Of a DNA stretch of 36,001 bases, positions 1-8,317 are shown piece after piece. A program made the position numbers and the translations under genes. The notes beneath the pieces were generated by a model that ran no database searches, had not been told where the DNA came from, and saw nothing but the letters and a program-made list of their open reading frames with translations. Source of the DNA: Bradyrhizobium sp. STM 3809 (GTDB lineage Bacteria > Pseudomonadota > Alphaproteobacteria > Rhizobiales > Xanthobacteraceae); assembly GCF_000239795.1 (NCBI RefSeq), contig NZ_CAFJ01000170.1:1-36001 (forward strand), in the 5' to 3' direction. The first letter of the stretch is position 1. Every line of letters starts with the position of its first letter.

Positions 1-941
1 ACTACAAGGCCGGCAGCCTGATGGCCCGCTTCTGCGTGACCGGTAAGCGCATGCTGTACCGCTACTGCGACGAGCATGGTGTTCCCTACCGCAATTGCGG
101 CAAGCTGATCGTTGCGACCAGCGCGGCCGAGACGGACAAGCTGCAGGGCATCCGCGCCCATGCGGAAGCGAACGGCGTCGAGGGGATGCGCCTCCTGACC
201 GGTTCCGAAGCCCGGGCAATGGAGCCGGCCCTCGCCTGCGAGGCCGCCCTGCTGTCGACCTCCACCGGGATCCTCGACAGCCATGCGTTCATGCTGTCGC
301 TGCGCGGCGAGATCGAGGATGCTGGCGGGGCCTTCGCATTCCACACCCCGCTGCTGCGCGCGAGGGCTGCGGACGGCGCCATCGCGCTCGATGCTGGCGG
401 CGACCAGCCGATGACGCTGTCGTGCCGGCTCCTGGTGAACGCCGCCGGCCTGAACGCCCCGGCTGTAGCCCGCCTGATCGAAGGCATGCCGCCACAGCTG
501 GTGCCGACCGCCTATCTTGCCAAAGGCAACTATTTCAGCTGCAGCGCGAAGGCGCCGTTCAGCCGCCTGATCTATCCGGTGCCGGAGCCCGGCGGCCTCG
601 GCGTCCACCTGACGCTCGACATGGCCGGCCAGGCTCGCTTCGGGCCCGACGTCGAATGGATCGATGCGATCGATTACACCGTCGATCCTGCCCGCGCGGA
701 CCGCTTCTATCCCGCGATCCGCAAATACTGGCCGACGCTGCCCGACGGTGCGCTGATGCCGAGCTACTCGGGCATCCGACCGAAGATCGTCCCGCCCGCC
801 GTGGCTTCGCAGGACTTCGTCATCCAGGGGCCGCGCGATCACGGCGTGGACGGACTGATCAATTTGTTCGGAATCGAGTCGCCGGGCCTGACGTCATCGC
901 TCGCGATCGCGGCCCACGTCGGCGAACTCAGCGGGACCTGA
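1..941 (+). CDS. lhgO: L-2-hydroxyglutarate oxidase-like FAD-dependent oxidoreductase, 5' end outside window
   Basis: The frame is open from base 3, and the residues before the first in-window ATG (Tyr-Lys-Ala-Gly-Ser-Leu) continue the family sequence, so the N-terminal FAD-binding part lies left of the window. About 312 residues remain. They contain the '[10 protein letters not shown]' and 'CGKLIVAT' region, a central substrate domain, '[10 protein letters not shown]' (second FAD contact) and the C-terminal '[15 protein letters not shown]' typical of the DAO-like LhgO/L2HGDH group. These enzymes oxidise L-2-hydroxyglutarate to 2-oxoglutarate with FAD and pass electrons to oxygen or quinone. 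The FAD Rossmann motif cannot be checked here. A related FAD-dependent alpha-hydroxy-acid or amino-acid oxidase is the main alternative. A strong hairpin follows about 100 bases downstream. Confidence 0.8.
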   Translation, partial: YKAGSLMARFCVTGKRMLYRYCDEHGVPYRNCGKLIVATSAAETDKLQGIRAHAEANGVEGMRLLTGSEARAMEPALACEAALLSTSTGILDSHAFMLSLRGEIEDAGGAFAFHTPLLRARAADGAIALDAGGDQPMTLSCRLLVNAAGLNAPAVARLIEGMPPQLVPTAYLAKGNYFSCSAKAPFSRLIYPVPEPGGLGVHLTLDMAGQARFGPDVEWIDAIDYTVDPARADRFYPAIRKYWPTLPDGALMPSYSGIRPKIVPPAVASQDFVIQGPRDHGVDGLINLFGIESPGLTSSLAIAAHVGELSGT

Positions 942-1038
942 GCGAGTTCAACTACAAGGCTGAGGTTCCAGACCCATCCCTGCGCGGTCCGTGAGCCCGA
1001 AAGCTTCCGATGGTCTGGGACGTCGGATCAATGGGGAG

Positions 1039-1077
1039 TTGCGCCTGGGATGGAATGAGCATCATCCCAGTGCGCAA
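1039..1077. terminator. Bulged inverted repeat between convergent genes, probable two-way terminator
   Basis: Left arm 1039-1052 (TTGCGC then CTGGGATG) pairs with 1063-1077 (CATCCCAG, one bulged T at 1071, then GCGCAA): 14 base pairs with a 10-base loop. It sits between the stop of the lhgO-like gene (plus) and the stop of a DUF465 gene (minus). Neither side has a clean run of T, so it may instead be a dispersed palindromic repeat. Confidence 0.45.
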
Positions 1078-1114
1078 TCGGGCGTTTAGTTGTGACGTCT
1101 GCTGCAGTCACATG

Positions 1115-1300
1115 TCAGTGAAGCGTTTCAGTGGTGACCTGTCTCAAGCGCTCGATCTCATCCTTCACCATCAACTTGCGTCGTTTCAGTTCGGCAATGC
1201 GCAGATCGTCGGTGGATGGGTGCAGGAGAGCTTCATGCAATTCGTTTTCAAGAACTTTATGCTTACGTTCCAGTTCAACGAGATGCGCCTGAATGGCCAT
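1115..1300 (-). CDS. DUF465 (YdcH-like) small coiled-coil protein
   Basis: A 61-residue protein rich in Glu, Lys, Arg and Leu: a predicted two-helix hairpin with the DUF465 pattern of an N-terminal helix ('LERKHKVLENEL'), a short acidic turn and 'AELKRRKLMVKDEIERLR' near the C-terminus. The frame stays open upstream, but the ATG at 1300 is preceded by a near-perfect Shine-Dalgarno AAGGAGG about 7 bases away, which decides the start. DUF465 proteins are small cytosolic proteins without an established biochemical role. A paralogue runs in the opposite direction at 1591-1797; both share the Leu-Lys-Arg/Lys-Arg/Lys-Lys-Leu signature. About 290 bases between the two starts must hold both promoters. 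Confidence 0.85.
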   Translation of the reverse strand: MAIQAHLVELERKHKVLENELHEALLHPSTDDLRIAELKRRKLMVKDEIERLRQVTTETLH

Positions 1301-1579
1301 TCGAAACCTCCTTGGTAGGTGAACCTGAGATTCGACCAGGACCATTGAGTGTACACAAGTCGCTTGACCTGTCGATGGGGCCAAAAGACCGCACATGCAA
1401 ATTTGAGCACGGTGTGTAACGAAGCGTGAGCGGATGTGGAGGAATCTCAAACCGGCGCAAACCCGAAATTCACGGGACAGCCATGGAGATGCGAAGGTTG
1501 TCGACTTGCGTCGGCAGCTTCGCAAGCGCAATACTCATCCGCCTTTCGCGAGGCTTTCCACTTCCTTCCGCTTTTTTGC

Positions 1580-1585
1580 TATCAT
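1580..1585 (+). promoter_or_regulatory. Possible -10 element very close to a start codon
   Basis: TATCAT ends five bases before the ATG at 1591. A transcript using it would begin at about the start codon, giving a leaderless mRNA. This fits the lack of any Shine-Dalgarno sequence before this gene. No convincing -35 hexamer is seen at 16-18 bases. Confidence 0.3.
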
Positions 1586-1590
1586 AGATC

Positions 1591-1797
1591 ATGGCTGACC
1601 AAGACGACCGCGAACTGCAGGCCGAACTCGCGCGCCTGCAGCAGGAGCACCGCGACCTCGACGCGGCGATTGACGCTTTGCATCAATCGCCTGCCCCCGA
1701 TTTGTTGCGGTTGCAACGGCTGAAGAAGCGCAAGCTTCTGCTCCGCGATCGGATCGCCTTCATCGAAGACCAGATCACGCCCGACATCATCGCCTGA
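1591..1797 (+). CDS. DUF465 (YdcH-like) small coiled-coil protein, second copy
   Basis: A 68-residue, highly charged protein predicted to be almost entirely helical. It matches the DUF465 layout: helix 1 about residues 5-30 ('ELARLQQEHRDLDAAIDAL'), a Pro-containing turn ('APDLL'), and helix 2 with 'LQRLKKRKLLLRDRIAFIED'. The gene is divergent from another DUF465 gene at 1115-1300. No ribosome binding site precedes the ATG, but a TATCAT hexamer lies only five bases upstream, so the mRNA may be leaderless. Function unknown; members are conserved across alphaproteobacteria, often in several copies. Confidence 0.85.
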   Translation: MADQDDRELQAELARLQQEHRDLDAAIDALHQSPAPDLLRLQRLKKRKLLLRDRIAFIEDQITPDIIA

Positions 1798-1863
1798 CCA
1801 GGCGCGTCAACGATCCTGTCCTTGTTCTGCGCTGATTTCGATCAGAGCGCGCGAGAACCGATA

Positions 1864-1892
1864 TTGACATTTTGGAACAAAAGAAGAACATT
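1864..1892 (+). promoter_or_regulatory. Candidate sigma-70 promoter for the small gene at 1934
   Basis: A perfect -35 hexamer TTGACA (1864-1869) is followed after 17 bases by AACATT (1887-1892), a weak -10. The surrounding A-rich stretch stands out from its GC-rich neighbourhood. The start codon at 1934 lies about 40 bases further on. Confidence 0.45.
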
Positions 1893-1933
1893 CAGAGCTC
1901 TCGGTCGCGCCCTCAAACCTCAGGATGGATCTG

Positions 1934-2146
1934 ATGCCCACGACCTTCTCTCCTCATGACCGCCTCTACGAACAGGCCTGCGATCAGGCCATCGCGATGT
2001 GCGACGGCAACCTGCGTTCCACCATCAAGGCATTGATCATGGCCAACGAATATCTCGAGCTGGAGCTGCAGGAGCTGCGCGCTGCGATCTCATGCGGATG
2101 CGTGCCCAACACGGCGTGCGACGACGCGCAGAGCAATGCCGCCTGA
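1934..2146 (+). CDS. Small protein of unknown function, possible orphan
   Basis: A 70-residue protein beginning Met-Pro-Thr-Thr-Phe. The middle reads as an amphipathic helix ('CDGNLRSTIKALIMANEYLELELQELRAAI'), and the tail holds three Cys (Cys-Gly-Cys, then one more). An in-frame ATG lies nine bases earlier at 1925, but AGGA at 1922-1925 is spaced about eight bases before the ATG at 1934, so the later start is preferred. I do not recognise a named family. Coding is supported by the spaced ribosome binding site, a TTGACA promoter candidate upstream and a protein-like composition. The Cys could bind metal, but no full motif is present. Confidence 0.6.
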   Translation: MPTTFSPHDRLYEQACDQAIAMCDGNLRSTIKALIMANEYLELELQELRAAISCGCVPNTACDDAQSNAA

Positions 2147-2236
2147 TCCCGGAGATCTTCCGGAAATCTTCGAGGCACTTATAACGGGCGCGGCCACACT
2201 TGCTGACAGCTTCGAGATCGCAAGGAGGAGTCTGCA

Positions 2237-2488
2237 ATGCCTGAGGTCACCTACTACGTCGCCATGCCCTTCAGGCGAGACGAACTGGGCACGCTGATCC
2301 CGGGAGCCGCCGAGGAGTGCCAAAGCTCAACTGCTGCTCTGCGTCGGGCGGAGGCGATGTCGCGCCTGCCGGACAATATCGGCGCCATCGCCTTCAGCCG
2401 CAGCGGGGATCCGCTGATGGGCGAGTTCAACGATGCGAAGCTGCTGCACAGGTTCGGAGAGCTGCCTGACGATCTCGGCGAGTTGTGA
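2237..2488 (+). CDS. Small protein of unknown function
   Basis: An 83-residue protein with a strong ribosome binding site (AAGGAGGAG, about six bases before the ATG). It begins 'MPEVTYYVAMPFRRDE', continues with a helical Ala/Arg segment ('CQSSTAALRRAEAMSRL') and a strand-like part ('NIGAIAFSRSGDPLMGEF'), and ends in an acidic Leu-rich tail. The alternating pattern suggests a compact alpha/beta fold. There is no signal peptide or membrane segment. I cannot name a family. It follows the other small gene by 90 bases in the same direction and may be cotranscribed with it. Confidence 0.65.
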   Translation: MPEVTYYVAMPFRRDELGTLIPGAAEECQSSTAALRRAEAMSRLPDNIGAIAFSRSGDPLMGEFNDAKLLHRFGELPDDLGEL

Positions 2489-2574
2489 TCAGCGCTCGAC
2501 GCCAGATGTCATCGAATGCTCCGGACAGCCGATCGCCGCACTCCCATGGATGAGCACGACCGCTCCGGCCTTGC

Positions 2575-3246
2575 TCAAACACGGCTCTCGTGTCTGCGCT
2601 GCGCCTTGCGGATGTACATCGCGCGGTCCGCCTCTTCCAGGGCACGCACCGGATTGACGCGCTTGTCCAACAGCGCCACTCCCGCAGATGCGCCTGCGCG
2701 CACGGTCTGATCGCCGAAGGTGAAGCTCAGCTTGTCGATGGCGGCTTCGAGCGAAGCCGCCTTGACGCGGGCATCGGTCTCGCTGAGGTGCCACATCAAC
2801 ACGCCGAACTCGTCACCGCCGAGCCGGCCGATCACGTCGGAGGACCGAACCTCCTCGCTGAGGACGCGCGCCACGGCCTTCAGGACCTCGTCTCCGGCGG
2901 CATGACCGAACGTGTCGTTGATCGGCTTCAGCCGATCCACGTCGAGCACCACCAGGGCGCCGGTTGCGTCATAGCGTTTGATGAACGCGATCGAGCGGTG
3001 CAGCTCGCGGGCAAAGCCTCGCCGGTTGAAGATATCGAGCAGGAAGTCGCGCTCGGCCACGGCCGACAGCTCCTCGATGCGCAGCTGGGCCGCCGCCAGC
3101 TCTGACTTGAGACGCCGGATGGTCTGCCGCGCGCCTGCCGGCGCAGAGCCGGATCCAGGCCCGCGCCCGGCTCGCAGCGCCCTTGGACGGTAGCGGGTTC
3201 CGCGCTTCCCGGCCGGCCCCGCCGTCTTCATCCGCCTCTTTTTCAT
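2575..3246 (-). CDS. Diguanylate cyclase (GGDEF domain)
   Basis: A 223-residue protein that would make cyclic di-GMP from two GTP. Residues 1-40 are very basic and probably disordered, 40-65 form a short coiled coil, and 66-223 are the GGDEF domain. Seen there: the metal/substrate segment '[19 protein letters not shown]' (Asp102, Asp104), an intact GGDEF active loop (143-147) and an RxxD product-inhibition site (Arg-Ser-Ser-Asp, 134-137) five residues before it. It should therefore be active and feedback-inhibited. No sensor domain is present; the coiled coil probably mediates dimerisation. The frame is open to an upstream ATG at 3324, but the ATG at 3246 starts a more natural basic N-terminus; this choice is uncertain. 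It diverges from purE. Confidence 0.88.
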   Translation of the reverse strand: MKKRRMKTAGPAGKRGTRYRPRALRAGRGPGSGSAPAGARQTIRRLKSELAAAQLRIEELSAVAERDFLLDIFNRRGFARELHRSIAFIKRYDATGALVVLDVDRLKPINDTFGHAAGDEVLKAVARVLSEEVRSSDVIGRLGGDEFGVLMWHLSETDARVKAASLEAAIDKLSFTFGDQTVRAGASAGVALLDKRVNPVRALEEADRAMYIRKAQRRHESRV

Positions 3247-3394
3247 CCCATGTCCTGTCGCGCCGAGGTTTGGACTTGCCGGGTTTAACCAAGACAGGAT
3301 AGTCCATTCAGACCTCCATGCCATGGCTTGCCGCTGTCGGGACCGATCCTATACTCCGGCCCATGCTGATGGATTCCCGAGAAGAATTGAGGTC

Positions 3395-3883
3395 ATGACC
3401 GCGCCGATCGCCATCATCATGGGAAGCCAGTCGGACTGGGATACCATGCGCCATGCCGCCGAGACACTCGGCGCGCTGGGCGTGAGCTATGACGCACGCA
3501 TCGTCTCGGCCCACCGCACCCCGGATCGGCTGTATGCCTTCGCCAAGGGGGCCAAGGCGGCCGGCTTCAAGGTCGTGATCGCCGGCGCGGGCGGCGCGGC
3601 CCACCTGCCCGGCATGACCGCCTCGCTGACCGAGCTGCCCGTCTTCGGCGTACCCGTGGAGTCCAAGGCCTTGTCCGGCGTCGACTCGCTGTATTCGATC
3701 GTTCAGATGCCCGCCGGCATTCCTGTCGGCACGCTGGCCATCGGCAAGTCCGGCGCAATCAACGCGGCCCTGCTGGCGGCCAGCGTGCTGGCACTGTCGG
3801 ACCCGGCGCTGGCCGAGCGTCTCGCGGCGTGGCGGCAGTCGCAAACCAACGCGATCGCCGAACGCCCGGAGGGCGCGGCGTGA
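3395..3883 (+). CDS. purE: N5-carboxyaminoimidazole ribonucleotide mutase PurE
   Basis: A 162-residue class I PurE. It converts N5-CAIR to CAIR in de novo purine synthesis, acting with PurK in the cytosol as an octamer. Diagnostic motifs: 'IIMGSQSDW' (phosphate loop), 'SAHRTP' with the catalytic His, '[11 protein letters not shown]' and '[21 protein letters not shown]'. The ATG at 3395 is chosen because the family starts just before the first strand (Ala-Pro-Ile-Ala-Ile-Ile-Met-Gly) and GAGGT precedes it; earlier in-frame codons encode a non-family extension. The stop overlaps the purK start by four bases (GTGA), indicating translational coupling. Confidence 0.97.
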   Translation: MTAPIAIIMGSQSDWDTMRHAAETLGALGVSYDARIVSAHRTPDRLYAFAKGAKAAGFKVVIAGAGGAAHLPGMTASLTELPVFGVPVESKALSGVDSLYSIVQMPAGIPVGTLAIGKSGAINAALLAASVLALSDPALAERLAAWRQSQTNAIAERPEGAA

Positions 3884-4989
3884 CCGGCTCCAATCGGGCG
3901 AAGCTCAAGCCCGGCGACACCATCGGCATTCTCGGCGGCGGCCAGCTCGGCCGCATGCTGGCGCTCGCGGCGGCGCGGCTCGGACTGCGCTGCCAGGTGT
4001 TCTCGCCGGATCCGGATTCGCCGGCCTTCGACGTGGTCCTGAACGCCACCTGCGCCGAATATGCCGATGTCGAAGCGCTGGAGCTGTTCGCCAACGACGT
4101 CGACGTCGTCACCTATGAGTTCGAGAACGTCCCGTCCGCGGCGGCCATGGTGCTGGCGGCGCGGCGTCCCGTGCTGCCGAGCCGCTCGGCGCTGGAGACC
4201 ACCCAGGACCGCCTGACCGAGAAGGACTTCGTCACCTCGCTGGGCATCCGAACCGCCAACTACGCCGACGTCTCATCGGTCGGCACCCTGCGGGAGGCCA
4301 TCCTGCGCATCGGCCTGCCAGCCGTGCTGAAGACACGCCGCTTCGGCTATGACGGCAAGGGTCAGGTCAAGATCCGCCAGGGCGACGACCTCGAGCGGAT
4401 CTGGGCCGAGCTCGGCACCAAGTCCGCCATTCTGGAGGCGTTCGTGCCGTTCGAGCGCGAGATCTCGGTGGTTGCGGCCCGCGCCGCCGACGGCCAGGTC
4501 GAGTGCTTCGACGTCACCGAGAACGAGCATCGCGACCACATCCTGAAAGTGTCGCGGGCCCCCGCGGCCATTCCCGACGCGCTGGCCGAGGAGGCCCGAG
4601 ACATCGCCAGCCGGATCGCCACGGCGCTGGACTATGTCGGCGTGCTCGCGGTGGAGATGTTCGTCGTCACCAGCGGTCCGAACGCCGGCGTGCTGGTGAA
4701 CGAGATCGCCCCCCGGGTACACAATTCCGGCCATTGGACGCTCGACGGGGCGTCGATCTCGCAGTTCGAGCAGCACATCCGGGCCATCGCCGGCTGGCCG
4801 CTCGGCAAGCCCTTGCGCCACGGGCACGTCACGATGACCAACCTGATCGGCGACGAGATCAACAGCTACGAGCAGTGGCTGACGGTTCCCGGCGCGACCG
4901 TGCACCTCTATGGCAAGGGCGCCCCGCGTCCTGGCCGAAAGATGGGCCACGTCACCCAGGTGTCACCGCTCCCGCCCCGGATGGGCTGA
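3880..4989 (+). CDS. purK: N5-carboxyaminoimidazole ribonucleotide synthase PurK
   Basis: A 369-residue ATP-grasp enzyme that makes N5-CAIR from AIR, bicarbonate and ATP, supplying PurE. N-terminal dinucleotide-like fold '[13 protein letters not shown]'; the ATP-grasp domain shows '[14 protein letters not shown]' and '[12 protein letters not shown]', and the metal-binding end '[15 protein letters not shown]'. The start is the GTG at 3880, overlapping the purE stop and preceded by GGAGGG eight bases away; an ATG at 3829 inside purE would add residues not found in the family. The pathway partner directly upstream confirms the role. Confidence 0.96.
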   Translation: MTGSNRAKLKPGDTIGILGGGQLGRMLALAAARLGLRCQVFSPDPDSPAFDVVLNATCAEYADVEALELFANDVDVVTYEFENVPSAAAMVLAARRPVLPSRSALETTQDRLTEKDFVTSLGIRTANYADVSSVGTLREAILRIGLPAVLKTRRFGYDGKGQVKIRQGDDLERIWAELGTKSAILEAFVPFEREISVVAARAADGQVECFDVTENEHRDHILKVSRAPAAIPDALAEEARDIASRIATALDYVGVLAVEMFVVTSGPNAGVLVNEIAPRVHNSGHWTLDGASISQFEQHIRAIAGWPLGKPLRHGHVTMTNLIGDEINSYEQWLTVPGATVHLYGKGAPRPGRKMGHVTQVSPLPPRMG

Positions 4990-5156
4990 AATATACCAAG
5001 CCCGAGGCGTTAATCTTGCCGCCAAGAGCCCATCAGCGGGTGGACAGCGTTGCGCTTGTCTGATACACGGGCGCCCTCAAGGTTAAGGGCGAGGCCATTT
5101 GCCGGCCCTGACTTTCAGCCGATTTCAAACCGATAGACTGAGAAAGAGGATGCCGC

Positions 5157-5459
5157 GTGCAGGTTCTCGTTCGCGATAACAATGTCGATCAAGCCCTCAA
5201 GGCGCTCAAGAAGAAGATGCAGCGCGAGGGCATTTTCCGCGAGATGAAGCTCCGCGGCCATTACGAGAAGCCCTCTGAGAAGAAAGCCCGCGAGAAGGCC
5301 GAAGCCGTGCGCCGCGCGCGCAAGCTGGCCCGCAAGAAGCTGCAGCGCGAAGGCCTGCTGCCGATGAAGCCGAAGCCGGTGTTCGGCGCCGGTCCCGGTG
5401 GCGACCGTGGCGCCGGCCGTGGTCCGGGCGCAGGCCCCCGCCCGGGCGCGCCGCGCTGA
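5157..5459 (+). CDS. rpsU: 30S ribosomal protein S21
   Basis: A 100-residue basic protein starting at a GTG (family N-terminus Met-Gln-Val-Leu-Val-Arg) behind AAAGAGGA. The core (residues 1-70: '[24 protein letters not shown]', then '[21 protein letters not shown]') is typical S21, which binds the small subunit near the 3' end of 16S rRNA and assists initiation. The last 30 residues are a Gly/Pro/Arg-rich tail, longer than the roughly 70-residue enterobacterial protein; such tails occur in alphaproteobacterial S21. It lies about 170 bases after purK, so it may have its own promoter, and is followed by a clear terminator. Confidence 0.95.
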   Translation: MQVLVRDNNVDQALKALKKKMQREGIFREMKLRGHYEKPSEKKAREKAEAVRRARKLARKKLQREGLLPMKPKPVFGAGPGGDRGAGRGPGAGPRPGAPR

Positions 5460-5490
5460 TCTGAAAATATCTATCTGACGACGTTAGATA

Positions 5491-5515
5491 GCGCGGGCCT
5501 TTGGCTCGCGCTTTT
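5491..5515 (+). terminator. Rho-independent terminator of rpsU
   Basis: GCGCGGGC (5491-5498) pairs with GCTCGCGC (5504-5511) with one G-T pair and a five-base loop, followed by TTTT. A smaller inverted repeat (CTATCT/AGATAG, 5471-5492) sits just before it. Confidence 0.8.
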
Positions 5516-5624
5516 GCTTGCGGGTGTGCTGCCGGCCCGGCCTGCGATCTCCGCAGCGTCCTCCGAGATCCGCCGCCGGCGCCCTCCCCTTTCCGAGCTC
5601 CGCTTCGAGATCGCTTCGGACGTC

Positions 5625-5654
5625 AAAAAGCAGCGGACTCGACGGCCGCTGCTT
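5625..5654 (-). terminator. Rho-independent terminator of the membrane protein gene at 5685
   Basis: On the minus strand AAGCAGCGG and CCGCTGCTT form a nine-base-pair stem with a nine-base loop, followed by a T run (bases 5629 down to 5625). It lies about 30 bases after the stop at 5685 and faces the rpsU terminator. Confidence 0.85.
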
Positions 5655-5684
5655 CTGAACGCTGTGATCGATTGACCGAAGAGT

Positions 5685-6569
5685 CTACTTCGGCAGCACC
5701 GAATGGAACACCGACTTGGCCGCCGACATCATGTCGTGCGCGACGCTGGACATCTGCTCCTTGATCGACGGGTCGGTCCGGTCGGCACGCAGGTCGAGGG
5801 GACGCAACTGGCTGGCCGGAATTTCAGCCGGCGGCGTCGGGCGGCCATCGAGCTGCAGGGATCCCGTGTAGGGCGGCGCCGCGCCCGGCGCGTTGGTGGC
5901 GAGCACGCTCTGATCGGCGGGAGGCGCGGACACCGAGATCGGCGGCGGCAGCGGACGCACCGGCGCCACTTGCGGCGCCGCGGTCACGATGCGTTCGGCC
6001 TGCGATGGCTTGTCAGCGGCCTTCTCGGCCTTGCCTTCATTGGCCCGCAACCGTTCAATCGCGGCACGGGCGAGATCGGCCGCGTCGCGGCGATCCTCCT
6101 GCTGGGCCGCCGGCGCTTCCGCGGGCGTACCACGGACGACCTTCTCGCGCGGCGAGACGGGATGGCGCGGCGTGTCGGCCGGCAGGCTCGCTGTCTCCAC
6201 CGGCTTCACCTCGACCGCCTTCTCGGCAGCCTTATCGGCCAGCGACTTCTCCGACATGCCCTTCGCCTTTATGCCCGGGGCCGGCACGCTGGACAATTCG
6301 GCCGATGTTTCAGCCGGCTTGGCGCCAGCCTTCGCGTCAGCCTTGGTGGCGCCATCGGCGGTCTTATCGAGAGATTTGGGAGTGTCGGCCCGAGCGTCGA
6401 CCTTCGAGCCCGTCAGCTTCGCATAGGCGGCCGAGGCCACGGCGGCCACGGTCGAAGGCGGCGCGTCGGGCTTGGTATTGATGTAGTGATTGACGATGTA
6501 GGCCCCGATGATGGTGGCGACCACCGAGGGGATGATCTCCAGGGCAAACTTGGTGAGATATTTCAGCAT
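5685..6569 (-). CDS. Membrane-anchored Ala/Pro/Lys-rich protein of unknown function
   Basis: A 294-residue protein. Residues 8-28 are a single hydrophobic segment ('LEIIPSVVATIIGAYIVNHYI') that probably anchors it in the inner membrane. Residues 35-240 are low-complexity, rich in Ala, Lys, Asp, Glu and Pro and probably disordered. The last 30 residues ('IKEQMSSVAHDMMSAAKSVFHSVLPK') look like an amphipathic helix, possibly a binding element. The ATG at 6569 is preferred over an earlier in-frame ATG because GGGAG precedes it and the membrane segment follows directly. I recognise no domain. A tethering or periplasm-spanning role is conceivable but only inference. Confidence 0.7.
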   Translation of the reverse strand: MLKYLTKFALEIIPSVVATIIGAYIVNHYINTKPDAPPSTVAAVASAAYAKLTGSKVDARADTPKSLDKTADGATKADAKAGAKPAETSAELSSVPAPGIKAKGMSEKSLADKAAEKAVEVKPVETASLPADTPRHPVSPREKVVRGTPAEAPAAQQEDRRDAADLARAAIERLRANEGKAEKAADKPSQAERIVTAAPQVAPVRPLPPPISVSAPPADQSVLATNAPGAAPPYTGSLQLDGRPTPPAEIPASQLRPLDLRADRTDPSIKEQMSSVAHDMMSAAKSVFHSVLPK

Positions 6570-6808
6570 GCTTGACCACTCCCGCGCGGTATTTGCGGGA
6601 ACTTTGAGGCACAATTAAGGGACCATTCCCCGCTCTCCGCTGCTCTTCTCCGCGCGGGGCGCGCGCGAATAAGCGGCGAAAAGTCGTTTTCCTGAAAGCC
6701 TTTAAGACCCGAGCCGTGCTGCCATCCGAGACAAATCGGACGCCGCCGTAGCCTTCCGGATCACCGGCTTACGTTACCACAATCAGCGGCATGCCGGTAA
6801 ACAAATGG

Positions 6809-7093
6809 TTAGGGCTTGAGCTCAACTTCGAGGAAAACGATCTCGGAAGCGGTCTCGTTCAGCACATCGTGTTCGACCCCGGCTTTGCGGAAGTAGGATT
6901 TCCCGACCGCGAGCTGCGCCTTCGAGCGCTCGCCCGAAGGCGCCACGATCGTCATCTCCCCGGCGGTCACCGGGACGATCACGTAATCCATCCCGTGGAC
7001 ATGACGGCCCGTCGCGCTGCCCGGCGCCAAACGCCACTCGGTGACGCGAACCTCGGGCGTATCGACCTGGACGTCGGACTGGGCGCTGAGCAT
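6809..7093 (-). CDS. Small cupin-domain protein
   Basis: A 94-residue single-domain cupin. The first metal-binding motif is visible as 'GSATGRHVHGMDYVIVPVTAGEM' (two His, then an acidic residue). The second is 'GKSYFRKAGVEHDVLNETASEIVFLEVEL' (Gly...Pro-less Gly-Val-Glu-His...Asn). The fold is a beta-barrel that often binds metal or a small ligand; the substrate is unknown. The ATG at 7093 is preceded by AGAAGG, better than the TTG at 7108. It starts 16 bases after the Ca2+/H+ antiporter gene and is probably cotranscribed, so it may act in ion or metabolite sensing there (inference). Confidence 0.85.
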   Translation of the reverse strand: MLSAQSDVQVDTPEVRVTEWRLAPGSATGRHVHGMDYVIVPVTAGEMTIVAPSGERSKAQLAVGKSYFRKAGVEHDVLNETASEIVFLEVELKP

Positions 7094-7109
7094 GGGGAAC
7101 CTTCTCAAA

Positions 7110-8207
7110 TCAAGGCACGAAGAGCAGAAAGAGGAATATCGCGAATACGACCATGTGCACCAGCCCGAACAGAATGTTCGTCCTGCCGGTGCCGAAGGTC
7201 AGCATGCTCAAAACGAAGGTCAGGACCAGGAGCACCATTCCCTGCGCGTCCAGCCCGAGCACGAGCTGCTTGTCGAGCGCATAGGCGGCGACCGCCACCG
7301 CGGGGATGGTCAGGCCGATCGTGGCGAGCGAGGACCCGAGCGCCAGGTTGATGCTCTTCTGAAGATCGTTGGCGCGGGCCGCCGAGATCGCCGCGACGCT
7401 TTCCGGCAACAGGATCAACAGCGCCACGAGCACGCCGGCGACCGCGGGAGGCGAACCGGTGGCGGCCACCCCGGCGTCGACCACCAGCGAAAACTTCTTC
7501 GCCAGCAGGACCACGGCGAGAAGGGCGACCAGCAGCAGCCCGACGCTGAGCAGCATCTTGCCGCGCGGCAGCCTGACATCGTCGTCGGCGAAACCGGCGG
7601 CTTCGCCGACGAAATAATCCCGATGCCGCGTCGTCTGCGTGTAGAGGAACACGGCATACAGCAGGATCGTCACCACGCTGACGAAGGCAAGCTGCGCCGC
7701 CGAATACACCGGCCCCGGCGAGGTCAATGTGTAGTTCGGCAGCACCAGCGTGATCGTCGCCATCGTGAACAGCACGCTGAGATAGAGATTGGCGCCGGAG
7801 ACCAGGACATCCTGCTCGCGATAGCGCAGGCCGCCGATGAACACGCAGAGGCCGACCAGGCCGTTGCAGACGATCATCACGACCGCGAACACCGTGTCGC
7901 GCGCCAGCGCGGGCGCCGCCTTGTCGCCGAGCATGATGGTGGCGATCAGTGCCACCTCGATCACCGTCACCGACAGGGTCAGCAGCAGCGTGCCGAACGG
8001 CTCGCCGATCTCGTGTGCGATCACCTCGGCGTGATGCACGGCCGCGAACACCGTGCCGAACAGGACGATCAGCAGAACCGCAGCGAAGACGACGCCGGCG
8101 GCCGATGGCGTGAAGTCGTAGTGCGTCGCAGTGACCCCTGCGATCAGCGCCATCGCAAGGCCCGGGAAGATCACTGATGATGCGGGCGTCGCGCCCTTTA
8201 CGCTCAT
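7110..8207 (-). CDS. chaA: Ca2+/H+ antiporter, ChaA/y4hA type
   Basis: A 365-residue polytopic inner-membrane protein with about eleven hydrophobic segments, of the calcium/cation antiporter superfamily. Both alpha-repeats are visible: 'EIGEPFGTLLLTLSVTVIEVALI' in the first half and 'LLPESVAAISAARANDLQKSINLALGSSLATIGLTIP' in the second, each with the acidic residue that binds the cation. Such proteins exchange Ca2+ (and sometimes Na+ or K+) for H+. It lies 110 bases after the NhaD-type antiporter gene; a GC-rich hairpin sits in that gap. The cupin gene follows after 16 bases. Confidence 0.88.
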   Translation of the reverse strand: MSVKGATPASSVIFPGLAMALIAGVTATHYDFTPSAAGVVFAAVLLIVLFGTVFAAVHHAEVIAHEIGEPFGTLLLTLSVTVIEVALIATIMLGDKAAPALARDTVFAVVMIVCNGLVGLCVFIGGLRYREQDVLVSGANLYLSVLFTMATITLVLPNYTLTSPGPVYSAAQLAFVSVVTILLYAVFLYTQTTRHRDYFVGEAAGFADDDVRLPRGKMLLSVGLLLVALLAVVLLAKKFSLVVDAGVAATGSPPAVAGVLVALLILLPESVAAISAARANDLQKSINLALGSSLATIGLTIPAVAVAAYALDKQLVLGLDAQGMVLLVLTFVLSMLTFGTGRTNILFGLVHMVVFAIFLFLLFVP

Positions 8208-8240
8208 GATTCGCGCCCTTCCTCTGACGGCTCAGACTAT

Positions 8241-8259
8241 GCGCGCCCCCGCGGCGCGC
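8241..8259. other. GC-rich hairpin between two antiporter genes
   Basis: GCGCGCC (8241-8247) and GGCGCGC (8253-8259) form a perfect seven-base-pair stem with a five-base loop, inside the 110-base gap between the NhaD-like and ChaA-like genes. No T run follows on either strand, so it is more likely an mRNA-processing or stability element than a terminator. Confidence 0.4.
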
Positions 8260-8317
8260 GTCACCCCTCACTGGAACGGATGGGACTCGTTGCGCGGCGG
8301 ATGGCGATTGTCCAGGG

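Noticed and set aside
951..960. Ten bases ACTACAAGGC identical to window positions 1-10, as ends of a duplication
   Set aside because: The match stops at ten bases and one copy is inside coding sequence; chance is sufficient.
1874..1878. GGAAC as the -35 of an EcfG-type stress promoter
   Set aside because: No CGTT at 16-18 bases downstream; the overlapping TTGACA fits better.
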